Source: Pseudomonas sp. FP2309
GTDB taxonomy: Bacteria > Pseudomonadota > Gammaproteobacteria > Pseudomonadales > Pseudomonadaceae
Reading direction: 5' to 3'
Length of the DNA stretch: 64,000 nucleotides
NCBI RefSeq assembly: GCF_030687575.1
Contig: NZ_CP117439.1
Coordinates: 4,331,501-4,395,500 of the forward strand
The notes under the pieces are model-generated. The model searched no databases and was not told the origin of the DNA. It was given only the letters and a program-made list of their open reading frames with translations. Numbering within the stretch: the stretch's first letter is position 1; each line of letters begins with the position of its first letter. Both the position numbers and the translations under genes were made by a program. Below are positions 53,024 to 61,512 of the stretch, in pieces.

Positions 53024-54367
53024 ATGATTCGTATGCCCCTGGCCACCGCCAGTCTGCTGGCCATTGCCATTTCTCTAGCCGGTTGCGGCGAAGGTAAAGA
53101 CAAACCTGCTGCCAACCAGGCGCCGACCCCGGCCGCCAGCACTACCGCTCCAGCGGCTGCCGCCCCTGCCGGCCAGGTCGATGAAGCGGCCGCCAAGGCT
53201 GTCGTCGCGCATTACGCCGACATGGTGTTCGCGGTGTACAGCGACGCCGAAACCACCGCAAAAACCCTGCAGACTGCAATCGACGCCTTCCTCGCCAAGC
53301 CGAACGCCGACACCTTGAAAGCCGCCCGCGCTGCCTGGGTTGCCGCGCGCGTGCCTTACCTGCAAAGCGAAGTGTTCCGCTTCGGCAACACCATCATTGA
53401 TGACTGGGAAGGTCAGGTTAACGCCTGGCCCCTGGACGAAGGCCTGATCGACTACGTCGACAAATCCTACGAGCACGCCCTGGGCAACCCTGGCGCCACT
53501 GCCAACATCATCGCCAACACTGAAGTGCAGGTCGGCGAAGACAAGGTTGACGTGAAGGACATCACTCCGGAAAAACTCGCCAGCCTGAACGAGCTGGGCG
53601 GTTCCGAGGCCAACGTCGCCACCGGCTACCACGCCATCGAATTCCTGCTCTGGGGCCAGGACCTGAACGGCACCGGCCCTGGCGCCGGCAACCGTCCTGC
53701 GTCGGACTACCTGACCGGCGACGGCGCCACTGGTGGCCATAACGAGCGTCGCCGTGCGTACCTGAGCGCCGTGACCCAACTGCTGGTCAGCGACCTGCAG
53801 GAAATGGTCGGCAACTGGAAACCAAACGTTGAAGACAACTACCGCGCCACCCTGGAGGCAGAACCTGCCACCGATGGCCTGCGCAAGATGCTGTTCGGCA
53901 TGGGCAGCCTGTCCCTGGGCGAACTGGCCGGTGAGCGGATGAAGGTGTCCCTGGAAGCCAACTCGCCGGAAGACGAGCAGGACTGCTTCAGCGACAACAC
54001 TCACTACTCGCACTTCTACGACGCCAAGGGCGTGCGCAACGTCTACCTGGGCGAATACACCCGCGTTGACGGCACCAAAATGACCGGCGCCAGCCTGTCG
54101 TCCCTGGTGGCCAAGGCCGACCCGGCAGCCGACAGCGCATTGAAGGCCGACCTGGCCGCGACCGAAGCGAAAATTCAGGTCATGGTCGATCACGCCAACA
54201 AGGGTGAGCACTACGACCAGTTGATCGCAGCCGGTAACGATGCGGGCAACCAGATCGTGCGCGACGCAATCGCGGCCCTGGTCAAGCAGACCGGTTCGAT
54301 CGAAGCCGCGGCGGGCAAGCTGGGCATCAGCGACCTGAATCCGGATAACGCTGATCACGAGTTCTGA
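53024..54367 (+). CDS. icmP: Imelysin-family lipoprotein (IcmP-like, peptidase M75)
   Basis: A 447-aa lipoprotein: signal MIRMPLATASLLAIAISLAG followed by Cys21 in an LAGC lipobox, then a Pro/Ala/Thr linker and the imelysin domain. The GxHxxE motif is GYHAIEFLLWG (about 201-206). Relatives bind iron or act in iron uptake; P. aeruginosa IcmP was described as an insulin-cleaving membrane protease. Gene order after bifA is also like PAO1. The ATG at 53024 has AGCAGG at good spacing; an ATG three codons earlier is too close to it. Confidence 0.9.
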   Translation: MIRMPLATASLLAIAISLAGCGEGKDKPAANQAPTPAASTTAPAAAAPAGQVDEAAAKAVVAHYADMVFAVYSDAETTAKTLQTAIDAFLAKPNADTLKAARAAWVAARVPYLQSEVFRFGNTIIDDWEGQVNAWPLDEGLIDYVDKSYEHALGNPGATANIIANTEVQVGEDKVDVKDITPEKLASLNELGGSEANVATGYHAIEFLLWGQDLNGTGPGAGNRPASDYLTGDGATGGHNERRRAYLSAVTQLLVSDLQEMVGNWKPNVEDNYRATLEAEPATDGLRKMLFGMGSLSLGELAGERMKVSLEANSPEDEQDCFSDNTHYSHFYDAKGVRNVYLGEYTRVDGTKMTGASLSSLVAKADPAADSALKADLAATEAKIQVMVDHANKGEHYDQLIAAGNDAGNQIVRDAIAALVKQTGSIEAAAGKLGISDLNPDNADHEF

Positions 54368-54385
54368 TTCGTGTGCAGTTGAACG

Positions 54386-54410
54386 AGGCGACCTTCGGGT
54401 CGCCTTTTTC
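54386..54410 (+). terminator. Intrinsic terminator of icmP
   Basis: AGGCGACC-TTCG-GGTCGCCT followed by TTTT. Confidence 0.93.
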
Positions 54411-54476
54411 ATGGGCGGTTTACATGCCCTGCACCCCAGGTAGAATGGCGCCTCTGTCCCATCTCGAGCGAACTTC

Positions 54477-55931
54477 ATGGCGTTGCCGACCCTACGCATC
54501 ATCGGTTTCATCATCGGCATCTTCCTGATCACCCTTGCGATCGCCATGGTCGTGCCCATGGCCACCCTGGTGATCTTCGAACGCACCAGCGACCTGCCGT
54601 CGTTCCTGTGGGCCAGCATGATCACGTTTATCGCCGGCCTGGCGCTGGTGATTCCCGGGCGCCCCGAGCATGTGCACCTGCGTCCGCGGGACATGTACCT
54701 GCTCACCGTCACCAGTTGGGTGGTGGTGTGCGTATTCGCCGCGCTGCCGTTTCTGCTGACCCAGCACATCAGCTACACCGACTCGTTTTTTGAAAGCATG
54801 TCCGGCATCACCGCCACCGGTTCTACGGTGTTAAGCGGGCTGGACAGCATGTCACCGGGGATTCTGATGTGGCGCTCGCTGCTGCACTGGCTCGGCGGCA
54901 TCGGCTTTATCGGCATGGCGGTCGCGATTCTGCCGCTGCTGCGCATCGGTGGCATGCGCCTGTTCCAGACCGAATCTTCGGACCGCTCGGAAAAAGTCAT
55001 GCCCCGTTCGCACATGGTGGCGCGGCTGATCGTGGCGGCCTACGTGGGCATCACCATCCTCGGCAGCCTGGCGTTCTGGTGGGCGGGCATGGGCTTGTTC
55101 GATGCGATCAACCACGCGATGTCGGCGATTTCCACTGGTGGCTTCTCCACCTCCGACGAGTCCCTGGCCCACTGGAAACAGCCGGCGGTGCACTGGGTAG
55201 CGGTGGTGGTGATGATCCTCGGCAGCCTGCCGTTCACCTTGTACGTGGCCACCTTGCGCGGCAACCGCAAGGCGTTGATCAAGGACCAACAGGTACAGGG
55301 TTTGCTCGGCTTGCTGGTAGTGACCTGGCTGGTGCTCGGCACCTGGTACTGGTGGACGACCAGCCTGCACTGGCTCGAAGCCCTGCGCCACGTAGCGTTG
55401 AACGTGACCTCGGTGGTGACCACCACCGGTTTTGCGCTCGGGGACTACAGCCTGTGGGGCAACTTCTCGCTGATGCTGTTCTTCTACCTGGGGTTTATCG
55501 GCGGCTGTTCGGGCTCGACCGCCGGCGGGATCAAAATCTTCCGCTTCCAGGTGGCCTATATCCTGCTCAAGGCCAACTTGAACCAGTTGATTCACCCGCG
55601 TGCGGTGATCAAGCAGAAGTACAACGGCCACCGGCTCGACGAAGAAATTGTGCGTTCGATTCTGACCTTTTCGTTTTTCTTCGCCATCACCATCTGCGCC
55701 ATCGCCCTGGCGTTGTCGCTGCTGGGCCTGGACTGGATGACCGCGCTGACGGGCGCCGCCAGCACCGTGTCCGGCGTCGGCCCGGGCCTGGGTGAAACCA
55801 TCGGCCCGGCCGGCAACTTCTCGAGCCTGCCGGATGCCGCCAAATGGATCTTGTCCCTGGGGATGCTGTTGGGCCGCCTGGAGATCATTACAGTCTTTGT
55901 TCTGTGTATCCCGGCGTTCTGGCGTCACTGA
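54477..55931 (+). CDS. trkH: Trk-type potassium uptake protein TrkH
   Basis: A 484-aa inner-membrane channel of the TrkH family. It contains the four pore-loop repeats: SGITATGSTVLSGLD, MSAISTGGFSTSD, SVVTTTGFALGDYSLWG and AASTVSGVGPGLGE. It works with TrkA, which binds NAD(H) in the cytoplasm. The last 44 bases overlap the convergent AraC gene. Confidence 0.95.
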   Translation: MALPTLRIIGFIIGIFLITLAIAMVVPMATLVIFERTSDLPSFLWASMITFIAGLALVIPGRPEHVHLRPRDMYLLTVTSWVVVCVFAALPFLLTQHISYTDSFFESMSGITATGSTVLSGLDSMSPGILMWRSLLHWLGGIGFIGMAVAILPLLRIGGMRLFQTESSDRSEKVMPRSHMVARLIVAAYVGITILGSLAFWWAGMGLFDAINHAMSAISTGGFSTSDESLAHWKQPAVHWVAVVVMILGSLPFTLYVATLRGNRKALIKDQQVQGLLGLLVVTWLVLGTWYWWTTSLHWLEALRHVALNVTSVVTTTGFALGDYSLWGNFSLMLFFYLGFIGGCSGSTAGGIKIFRFQVAYILLKANLNQLIHPRAVIKQKYNGHRLDEEIVRSILTFSFFFAITICAIALALSLLGLDWMTALTGAASTVSGVGPGLGETIGPAGNFSSLPDAAKWILSLGMLLGRLEIITVFVLCIPAFWRH

Positions 55932-56946
55932 CCGTCGACGCCTCCTGCAACCGCGCCCGGTATTCGCCGGGCGTGGTATCGAACCACCGGCGAAACGCAC
56001 GGAAAAAGTTGCTCGGGTCGGCAAAGCCCAACAGATAGGCGATCTCCAACAGAGTCATACTCGGCTGCGCCAGGTATTGCTCGGCCAGTTCGCGACGGGT
56101 GTCGTCGAGCAGGGTCTGAAAGCTGGTGCCCTCCTCCTGCAAACGCCGCTGCAAGGTCCGCTGGGACAGGTGCAGGGTCTGAGCCACCACTTCACGCTTG
56201 GGTTCGCCCTGGGGCAGCAATCTGCAGAGCACTTGGCGTGCCTTATGGGTCACGCGGCTTTCAGAGAAGCGCGCCAGATACTCACCGGCAAACCGATCAT
56301 GCAACAGCGCCATGGCCTCGTTGGCCGTAGGCAGCGGTGCCTCCATATCAGCACGCTCGAAGATCAGCGCGTCATACGTCGCGTTGAACTCCAGCGGCGC
56401 ATGGAACGCCTGTTTATAGGGCGTCAGGTCCACCGGCGGCTCGCCTTGCAGCAGGACTTTGCGCGGTTGCAGGGTGCGGCCCGTCAGCCAGCCGCACAGC
56501 GCCAGTGCACAGGCCAGCGACGCTTCGGCACTTTGCCGGGTGGGCGGCAGATGGTCGCCATGCACGGTCAGAATCAGCGCATAGCCTTCGGGCAACAGTC
56601 GGAAACTCAAGTCAGCGCTTTCGGCGATGATCCGCTGGTAGCGCACCAGCCGCATAAAACCTTCAGCCAGGGTGTTGCTGGACATCAACGCGTAACCGGC
56701 CACATGAAACGACGCCGGACGCACCACTTTGCCCATGTTCAGGCCAATCGCCGGGTTGCCCGACAGTTCGACCGCGCGCTGCCACAGGCGCGTCATGGCG
56801 TCCTGTGGAAAACGTGCGTCGGGGTCATCGAGGGCCGCGTAATCCAGGCCCACTTGTTTGAACAGGCTGCGGCAGTCCAGGCCATCCATTTCCAGCGCCT
56901 TGACGATCCCCATTGCCCAGCTTGCAGAAGTTGTTCGTTCGCTCAT
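55888..56946 (-). CDS. AraC-family transcriptional regulator
   Basis: A 352-aa protein with an N-terminal arabinose-binding-like sensor domain of the OruR/ArgR type (about 15-205, MDGLDCRSLFKQVGLDYAALDDPDARFPQDAMTRLWQRAVEL) and a C-terminal double helix-turn-helix (LHLSQRTLQRRLQEEGTSFQTLLDDTRRELA and LLEIAYLLGFADPSNFFRAFRRWFDTTPGEYR). Its target may be the divergent DUF962 gene or itself. Its final 15 codons lie antisense to the end of trkH. Confidence 0.9.
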   Translation of the reverse strand: MSERTTSASWAMGIVKALEMDGLDCRSLFKQVGLDYAALDDPDARFPQDAMTRLWQRAVELSGNPAIGLNMGKVVRPASFHVAGYALMSSNTLAEGFMRLVRYQRIIAESADLSFRLLPEGYALILTVHGDHLPPTRQSAEASLACALALCGWLTGRTLQPRKVLLQGEPPVDLTPYKQAFHAPLEFNATYDALIFERADMEAPLPTANEAMALLHDRFAGEYLARFSESRVTHKARQVLCRLLPQGEPKREVVAQTLHLSQRTLQRRLQEEGTSFQTLLDDTRRELAEQYLAQPSMTLLEIAYLLGFADPSNFFRAFRRWFDTTPGEYRARLQEASTVSDARTPGYTEQRL

Positions 56947-57017
56947 GGCGTCTTCTTAATAAAGCAGGCTCAAAACGGCAGCCAGGAAGCCAAGGATACT
57001 AAAGTGGCATCTAATGT

Positions 57018-57035
57018 CACTGGCTGTTACCAGTG
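57018..57035. promoter_or_regulatory. CACTGG-CTGTTA-CCAGTG palindrome
   Basis: A perfect 6-bp inverted repeat in the 161-bp region between the divergent AraC and DUF962 genes. It could be the AraC-family binding site. Confidence 0.4.
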
Positions 57036-57107
57036 TTCACTCTAGACTCAAATAAGCTCCCCGCCGAACATCTGCCCGGCGGCACAACAATCAAAGGGCT
57101 CGTCACT

Positions 57108-57419
57108 GTGGAAAACGTCAAGCGATTCAATAGCTTCGCCGAGTTTTACCCTTACTACCTGGCCGAACACGCCAACAGCACCTGCCGGCGTCTGCACTTT
57201 ATTGGCACCACCCTGGTGATCGGTATCCTGGCCTACGCCATTGGCAGGGGGTCACTGGGGCTGTTGCTGGCCGTGCCGATTGCCGGTTACGGCTTTGCCT
57301 GGTTCGGCCACTTCTTCTTCGAAAAGAACCGCCCGGCGACCTTTCAGCACCCGTTGTACAGCTTGCTCGGGGACTTTGTGATGTACCGCGACATGATCCT
57401 GGGCAAGGTGCCGTTCTAG
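57108..57419 (+). CDS. DUF962 (Mpo1-like) membrane protein
   Basis: A 103-aa protein with FAEFYPYYLAEHANSTCRRLHFIGTTLV, then two or three membrane segments, and YGFAWFGHFFFEKNRPATFQHPLYSLLGDFVMYRDM. The conserved HxxxxRxxHxxGT and HxxxExNxPAxFxxP motifs are those of the DUF962/Mpo1 family, whose yeast member is an iron-dependent dioxygenase of 2-hydroxy fatty acids. I use the GTG at 57108, with AAAGGG upstream, because conservation starts there. Confidence 0.85.
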   Translation: MENVKRFNSFAEFYPYYLAEHANSTCRRLHFIGTTLVIGILAYAIGRGSLGLLLAVPIAGYGFAWFGHFFFEKNRPATFQHPLYSLLGDFVMYRDMILGKVPF

Positions 57420-57579
57420 CCCTGCGGCAGCGTGTCACTTGCGCAAAAACGCAGAAGGTTCGTTGATCCGTCGATTTAAAAGTCTTTTTGTCATTTACAG
57501 TGCTGTATCCTGCGAAAGCTTTTTGAGAGCGCGGAATCACCTGCGATTGATAAAACAGACTTTGCGAGGAGCGACGACG

Positions 57580-57708
57580 ATGCACGAGATACCTAATCTC
57601 CCCTTCCCAAGCCTGCACGAAACTGAGCAGCCAACACCGCAGCAGGCCAGCCCCCAGCAGCCTGAGGCCAAAGAAGCAAAACCAGTCGACAGCGAACGCC
57701 AGGACTGA
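57580..57708 (+). CDS. Small Pro/Gln/Glu-rich protein
   Basis: A 42-aa protein (MHEIPNLPFPSLHETEQPTPQQ..., ending SERQD). GCGAGGAG lies seven to fourteen bases before the ATG. It is hydrophilic and probably disordered. The function is not known to me. An inverted repeat follows directly. Confidence 0.6.
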   Translation: MHEIPNLPFPSLHETEQPTPQQASPQQPEAKEAKPVDSERQD

Positions 57709-57722
57709 CGCCGTACCAGACC

Positions 57723-57756
57723 GTGTGGAAAGCGCACCGTTGCGCGCTTTCCACAC
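57723..57756. terminator. 13-bp inverted repeat after the small gene
   Basis: GTGTGGAAAGCGC (57723-57735) and GCGCTTTCCACAC (57744-57756) pair perfectly around an 8-nt loop. There is no T-tract, so termination would be factor-assisted or it may stabilise RNA. Confidence 0.55.
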
Positions 57757-57782
57757 CGCCTGAATGACCCGAGGTACCCCGC

Positions 57783-57965
57783 ATGACCGACAACCTCCCC
57801 AACACCCCGGACACCGCTGTACTCGACGCTGCCTTGCAGATGGTCGAGGTGTGGAACCGCCTCAGCGCAGACAAGCAGGCCTTGCTGCTCAAGCGCTTCG
57901 GCACCCAGGAGAACGCGCTGGCGGCCCTGGTCACCACGCAGTTGCTGGCCCCCGCGCAAGCCTGA
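57783..57965 (+). CDS. Small hypothetical protein
   Basis: A 60-aa helical protein: MTDNLPNTPDTAVLDAALQMVEVWNRLSADKQALLLKRFGTQENALAALVTTQLL. GAGG lies about nine bases upstream. The composition and codon use are like genuine Pseudomonas genes. No known domain. Confidence 0.6.
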   Translation: MTDNLPNTPDTAVLDAALQMVEVWNRLSADKQALLLKRFGTQENALAALVTTQLLAPAQA

Positions 57966-58070
57966 AGTCTGTTTGATCCGACGTTTTTGCGTTTTACCGT
58001 CCTGTTCGGGTCAAAGCACCGCTATCATTAGCAGCCTATCTTTACCTGCTGCGACAGTGGACCTCTCCCC

Positions 58071-59267
58071 ATGCCAGATACCCAGCGCCCCATGGCGGTC
58101 ACGCTGCAAGTTGTTTCCATCGTCCTGTTCACCTTCATCGGCTACCTGAATATCGGCATCCCCCTGGCCGTATTGCCGGGCTATGTCCACAGCGAGCTGG
58201 GCTATGGCGCGGTGATTGCCGGATTGGTCATCAGCGTGCAGTACCTGGCGACCCTGTTGAGCCGCCCGTACGCGGGAAAAATCATCGATAACTTGGGCAG
58301 TAAGCGCGCCGTGCTGATCGGCTTGGCAGGCTGCGGCCTGAGCGGGGTGTTCATGCTGATCGCGGCCTGGTCCGCCAGCCTGCCGGCACTGAGCCTGGGC
58401 AGCCTGCTGGTGGGCCGCCTGGTGTTGGGCAGCGCGGAAAGCCTGGTCGGCTCGGGTGCCATCGGCTGGGGCATCGGCCGGGTAGGCGCGGCCAATACCG
58501 CCAAGGTCATCTCGTGGAATGGCATTGCCAGTTATGGCGCGCTGGCGGTCGGCGCACCGCTGGGCGTGCTGCTGGTCAGTCACCTGGGGCTGTGGAGCAT
58601 GGGCGTCAGCATTATTGTCCTGGCGCTGTTGGGCTTACTGCTGGCCTGGAACAAAGTCGCGGCGCCGATTGTGACCGGCGTGCGCCTGCCGTTCATGAAT
58701 GTACTCGGTCGCGTCTTGCCCCACGGTTGCGCGCTTGCCCTGGGCTCCATCGGCTTTGGCACCATCGCCACCTTCATCACCCTGTATTACACCACCCAAC
58801 ACTGGGATAACGCGGTGTGGGCGCTGAGCCTGTTCGGCGCCAGCTTTATTGGCGCGCGCCTGCTGTTCGGCAACTTGATCAACCGTATCGGCGGCTTTCG
58901 CGTGGCGATCGCCTGCCTGTCAGTGGAGATCCTTGGCCTGCTGTTGCTGTGGCTGGCGCCGGATGCGCACCTGGCCCTGGCCGGCGCTGCCTTGAGCGGG
59001 TTTGGGTTTTCGCTGGTGTTTCCTGCGCTGGGGGTGGAGGCAGTCAATTTGGTGCCCGCATCGAGCCGCGGTTCGGCGGTGGGGGCTTACTCACTGTTTA
59101 TCGACCTGTCACTGGGCATCACCGGCCCGTTGGCCGGGGCAGTGGCGGCAGGCTTCGGCTTTGCGTCGATCTTCCTGTTTGCCGCCCTCGCCGCCCTCGG
59201 CGGTTTACTGCTGAGCGTGTACCTGTACCGGCAGGCGCCCAAGGCCCGCGAAACACGCGACGCTTAG
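58071..59267 (+). CDS. MFS transporter (YhhS/YfcJ type)
   Basis: A 398-aa major-facilitator protein with 12 membrane segments. It has [30 protein letters not shown] at the start and [26 protein letters not shown] (the MFS loop 2-3 motif), and the second half starts near [19 protein letters not shown]. This subgroup is usually annotated as UPF0226/YhhS. Its substrate is unclear. Its stop overlaps arfB on the other strand by four bases. Confidence 0.88.
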   Translation: MPDTQRPMAVTLQVVSIVLFTFIGYLNIGIPLAVLPGYVHSELGYGAVIAGLVISVQYLATLLSRPYAGKIIDNLGSKRAVLIGLAGCGLSGVFMLIAAWSASLPALSLGSLLVGRLVLGSAESLVGSGAIGWGIGRVGAANTAKVISWNGIASYGALAVGAPLGVLLVSHLGLWSMGVSIIVLALLGLLLAWNKVAAPIVTGVRLPFMNVLGRVLPHGCALALGSIGFGTIATFITLYYTTQHWDNAVWALSLFGASFIGARLLFGNLINRIGGFRVAIACLSVEILGLLLLWLAPDAHLALAGAALSGFGFSLVFPALGVEAVNLVPASSRGSAVGAYSLFIDLSLGITGPLAGAVAAGFGFASIFLFAALAALGGLLLSVYLYRQAPKARETRDA

Positions 59268-59677
59268 AAGTCGACCTTGCCGCGCCCGGCCTTGATGCTG
59301 CCGCGCTTGGTCTTGGATTCCAGGCGGCGTTTCTTCGAGCCCAGAGTGGGCTTGGTCGGGCGGCGTTTCTTCTCGACCTTGGTGGCGCTGAGGATCAACT
59401 CCACCAAGCGCTCCAGCGCATCGGCGCGGTTCTGTTCCTGGGTCCGGTATTGCTGGGCCTTGAGGATCAACACGCCGTCGCTGGTGATGCGACTGTCACG
59501 CAGTGCCAGCAGCCGCTCTTTATAGAAATCCGGCAGCGACGACGCCGGAATATCAAAACGCAGGTGCACCGCGCTCGACACCTTGTTGACGTTTTGCCCA
59601 CCAGCGCCCTGGGCGCGGATGGCAGTCAGCTCGATTTCGGCATCGGGCAGGTGCACGTTGTTGGAAATGACCAGCAT
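59264..59677 (-). CDS. arfB: Alternative ribosome-rescue factor ArfB (YaeJ)
   Basis: A 137-aa peptidyl-tRNA hydrolase that frees ribosomes stalled on mRNA lacking a stop codon. The catalytic GGQ is at residues 26-28 in [21 protein letters not shown]. The basic tail ([38 protein letters not shown]) enters the empty mRNA channel. It is too short to be a normal release factor. Confidence 0.94.
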   Translation of the reverse strand: MLVISNNVHLPDAEIELTAIRAQGAGGQNVNKVSSAVHLRFDIPASSLPDFYKERLLALRDSRITSDGVLILKAQQYRTQEQNRADALERLVELILSATKVEKKRRPTKPTLGSKKRRLESKTKRGSIKAGRGKVDF

Positions 59678-59747
59678 TACTGAAAAACCTTAGGCAACGG
59701 ATAAGCCAATCGTGGATAACAACATAGGCAACAAGGTCACCCGTGGA

Positions 59748-60125
59748 ATGAAAATACCCTTGATGGCTTTGCTCGGCACTTTAGCACTCATTCAAACTTC
59801 GCAGTCCTTCGCCGATAGTGCCAACGGCAAGACTCTGTATTCACAGCGATGCGCCATGTGCCACGGAGCGGACCTCAAGGCGACGGGACCATTGGCCAGG
59901 AAAAGCAGCCCGCCTACACCTGACCTGACGACGCCCGCGTTCAAAAAACGCCTGGCTGATTATCCGGGGGTTATTGTCTCTTCGGTCATCCTTCGTCCTA
60001 ACGGAAGCCTGATTCCAAAAACATTACAGGAGAATGGAGTGCGTGTACCGCCGCATGCGTGGAGCGTTGAGGATTTTCGCGATTTGAATCAATACATGAC
60101 TGGTGTGATTTTAAAAAGCCGGTGA
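59748..60125 (+). CDS. Periplasmic c-type cytochrome
   Basis: A 125-aa protein with a signal peptide (MKIPLMALLGTLALIQTSQSFA) and one haem site, CAMCH. The axial Met could be the one in NQYMTGV near the end. An alternative GTG start 12 codons earlier is possible but gives a polar extension before the signal. Class I monohaem type; the electron partner is unknown. It borders the AT-richer pyocin remnant. Confidence 0.8.
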   Translation: MKIPLMALLGTLALIQTSQSFADSANGKTLYSQRCAMCHGADLKATGPLARKSSPPTPDLTTPAFKKRLADYPGVIVSSVILRPNGSLIPKTLQENGVRVPPHAWSVEDFRDLNQYMTGVILKSR

Positions 60126-60343
60126 ATGGCTCCACCTTTACCTGAGCTTTTCGAGGGACTGAGTACCGCATCCGGAAACGCTGTCAGCTCCGGGGGGTCG
60201 CGTGGTACACACTCAGCATTAAAAAATGCATTCGAAACAAACTGAATTTTCCGTCTACTTTTCCCACGTTTATCATCGAATAATGCCAATTCCAGTTACT
60301 TGATCCTCCCTCGTAGGCTCACTCCCCCCACACAAGGAAGTGA
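60126..60343. other. No intact gene; possible pyocin-related debris
   Basis: No credible frame is open across this stretch. The plus frame reading ELFEGLSTASGNAVSSGG...ALKNAFETN hits stops and may be a leftover of an S-type pyocin body, but I cannot show homology. Base composition falls toward AT near the right end. Confidence 0.35.
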
Positions 60344-60721
60344 GCCCATCATGATCGGGATTTTATTCTGGTGTTCCCGGTGGAGTCGGGGGTTCGGCCG
60401 CTGTATGTGGTGGTGAGTGTTCGAAGAAAAACACTTCCTGCACTGGGTCACGGTTATCACACGGCGCCGACTACGGAACAAATCACCGGTTTCTCTGGTT
60501 TGAGGAGCATAAAAGGAATGACCCCAAAGCAGGGAGGTGCGGGTGTACGGAAACGATGGATGGATGCCAAAAACAGAAAAATCTTTGAATGGGACTCGGC
60601 AGAAGGGGAACTGGAAGTTTACTTAATAAGTGACGGCAGCCATATTGGTGCGTTCAATCATATAACTGGCGAAAGAACAAAACAGCCAAATCCAAAGAGA
60701 AACATCAAAAAATACCTGTGA
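60344..60721 (+). pseudogene. S-type pyocin remnant with colicin E3-like rRNase domain
   Basis: The open frame carries HDRDFILVFPVESGVRPLYVVVS, resembling the end of the pyocin S translocation domain. It is followed by a domain that lines up with the colicin E3 16S rRNase (GHGYHTAPTTEQITG, TPKQGGAGVRKRW, RKIFEWDS, EGELE, PKRNIKKYL). The N-terminal receptor and translocation parts are missing. Upstream PPTQGSEPI is in another frame, so a base may be lost near 60350. At the E3 active site Asp, the second Glu and the C-terminal Arg remain, but the catalytic His is replaced by Glu (60602-60604). It is probably not an active bacteriocin. Confidence 0.75.
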
Positions 60722-60732
60722 GGAAAACATCC

Positions 60733-60993
60733 ATGAGTCTCAGAGTCATACTCGAATGGTTTGAAAAACCTACGAAGTTCGGAGTTGGAGAAGAAGCGTC
60801 AACTATATTTGAAGATACTCATTCGATACTTGCTTCGCTTGAGCTAGAGAAAGACTATCAGATTTTCGATGGCGCCTACAATCTTAAGAAAAAGTGGATA
60901 GCGGTCCTACAACCTCACTTCAAACATGAGATAAAACAAGACAACTATGACTACCAGATTTCATTCCACCATCAGGGGCCTTGGCCATACTGA
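60733..60993 (+). CDS. Colicin E3/cloacin-type immunity protein
   Basis: An 86-aa protein aligning with ImmE3 (84 aa): MSLRVILEWFEKPTKFGVGEEASTIF, then LKKKWIAVLQPHFKHEIKQDNYDYQISFHHQ. It should bind and block an E3-type rRNase toxin. It follows the toxin stop by 11 bp, with GAGGAAA before the ATG. The gene is intact although the toxin is a fragment, so it may persist for protection against foreign E3/pyocin S6-type toxins. GC content is lower than in flanking genes. Confidence 0.88.
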   Translation: MSLRVILEWFEKPTKFGVGEEASTIFEDTHSILASLELEKDYQIFDGAYNLKKKWIAVLQPHFKHEIKQDNYDYQISFHHQGPWPY

Positions 60994-61037
60994 GTATGGT
61001 ACTGGCAGCGAGTATACAGTTCAGTGATGGGAGCCAC

Positions 61038-61274
61038 ATGGGACTCAAAGTGAGATTGGAATGGTTCGACAGAACCACAAAGTGGCTAAGCGGAAGGGAG
61101 GACTCTGCGGATTGAGGAAACGATTACTCCGTGATTTTCAAGCTCGGGTTGTCAGTAAACGAGGACATCAATAACGGCATGTTTGAACTGCGGCAGGAGT
61201 GGTTATCACCGATCCAAACATACTTCTCTCATGAGATTGCTTTTTCAGAAAGCGACTACTTCCATCGCGTTTGA
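61038..61274 (+). pseudogene. Second E3-type immunity gene with in-frame TGA
   Basis: A 78-codon frame reads MGLKVRLEWFDRTTKWLSGREDSAD, then TGA (61113-61115), then GNDYSVIFKLGLSVNEDINNGMFELRQEWLSPIQTYFSHEIAF. Both halves match the ImmE3/cloacin immunity family, with the usual MGLK start and the EW...L.P..QTYFSHEI block. A single nonsense mutation explains the interruption. It is distinct from the intact gene at 60733, so the locus once held two immunity specificities. Confidence 0.8.
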
Positions 61275-61414
61275 TTACAAAGATGCACACGAGTGATACA
61301 GACCGAGATGCCTTTTATGAGGGCAAAGAAAGAGATAGATATGATCGCAGCATTGGTAACTTCGGTGGTGAGAGCACTGGAATACCAGACGTCCAGTTCT
61401 CTTTTTTCATCACC

Positions 61415-61459
61415 CCTGAAAAGCAAACGCCCCGACACGTCAGGGCATTTGCTTTCAGG
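61415..61459. terminator. Imperfect hairpin between immunity remnant and aroP
   Basis: CCTGAAAAGCAAACGCCC pairs with GGGCATTTGCTTTCAGG with one bulge and one mismatch. It sits 54 bp past the aroP stop. No T-tract on either side, so terminator function is uncertain. Confidence 0.4.
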
Positions 61460-61512
61460 CGGTCCAGGCAGCGTTATCACACCGTCTGCCGGTTCTGGTT
61501 ACATGACGCCGC

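Noticed and set aside
54852..56024. 390-codon minus-strand frame across trkH
   Set aside because: It is antisense to TrkH pore repeats, with Arg/His/Gln-rich composition; a codon-bias artefact.
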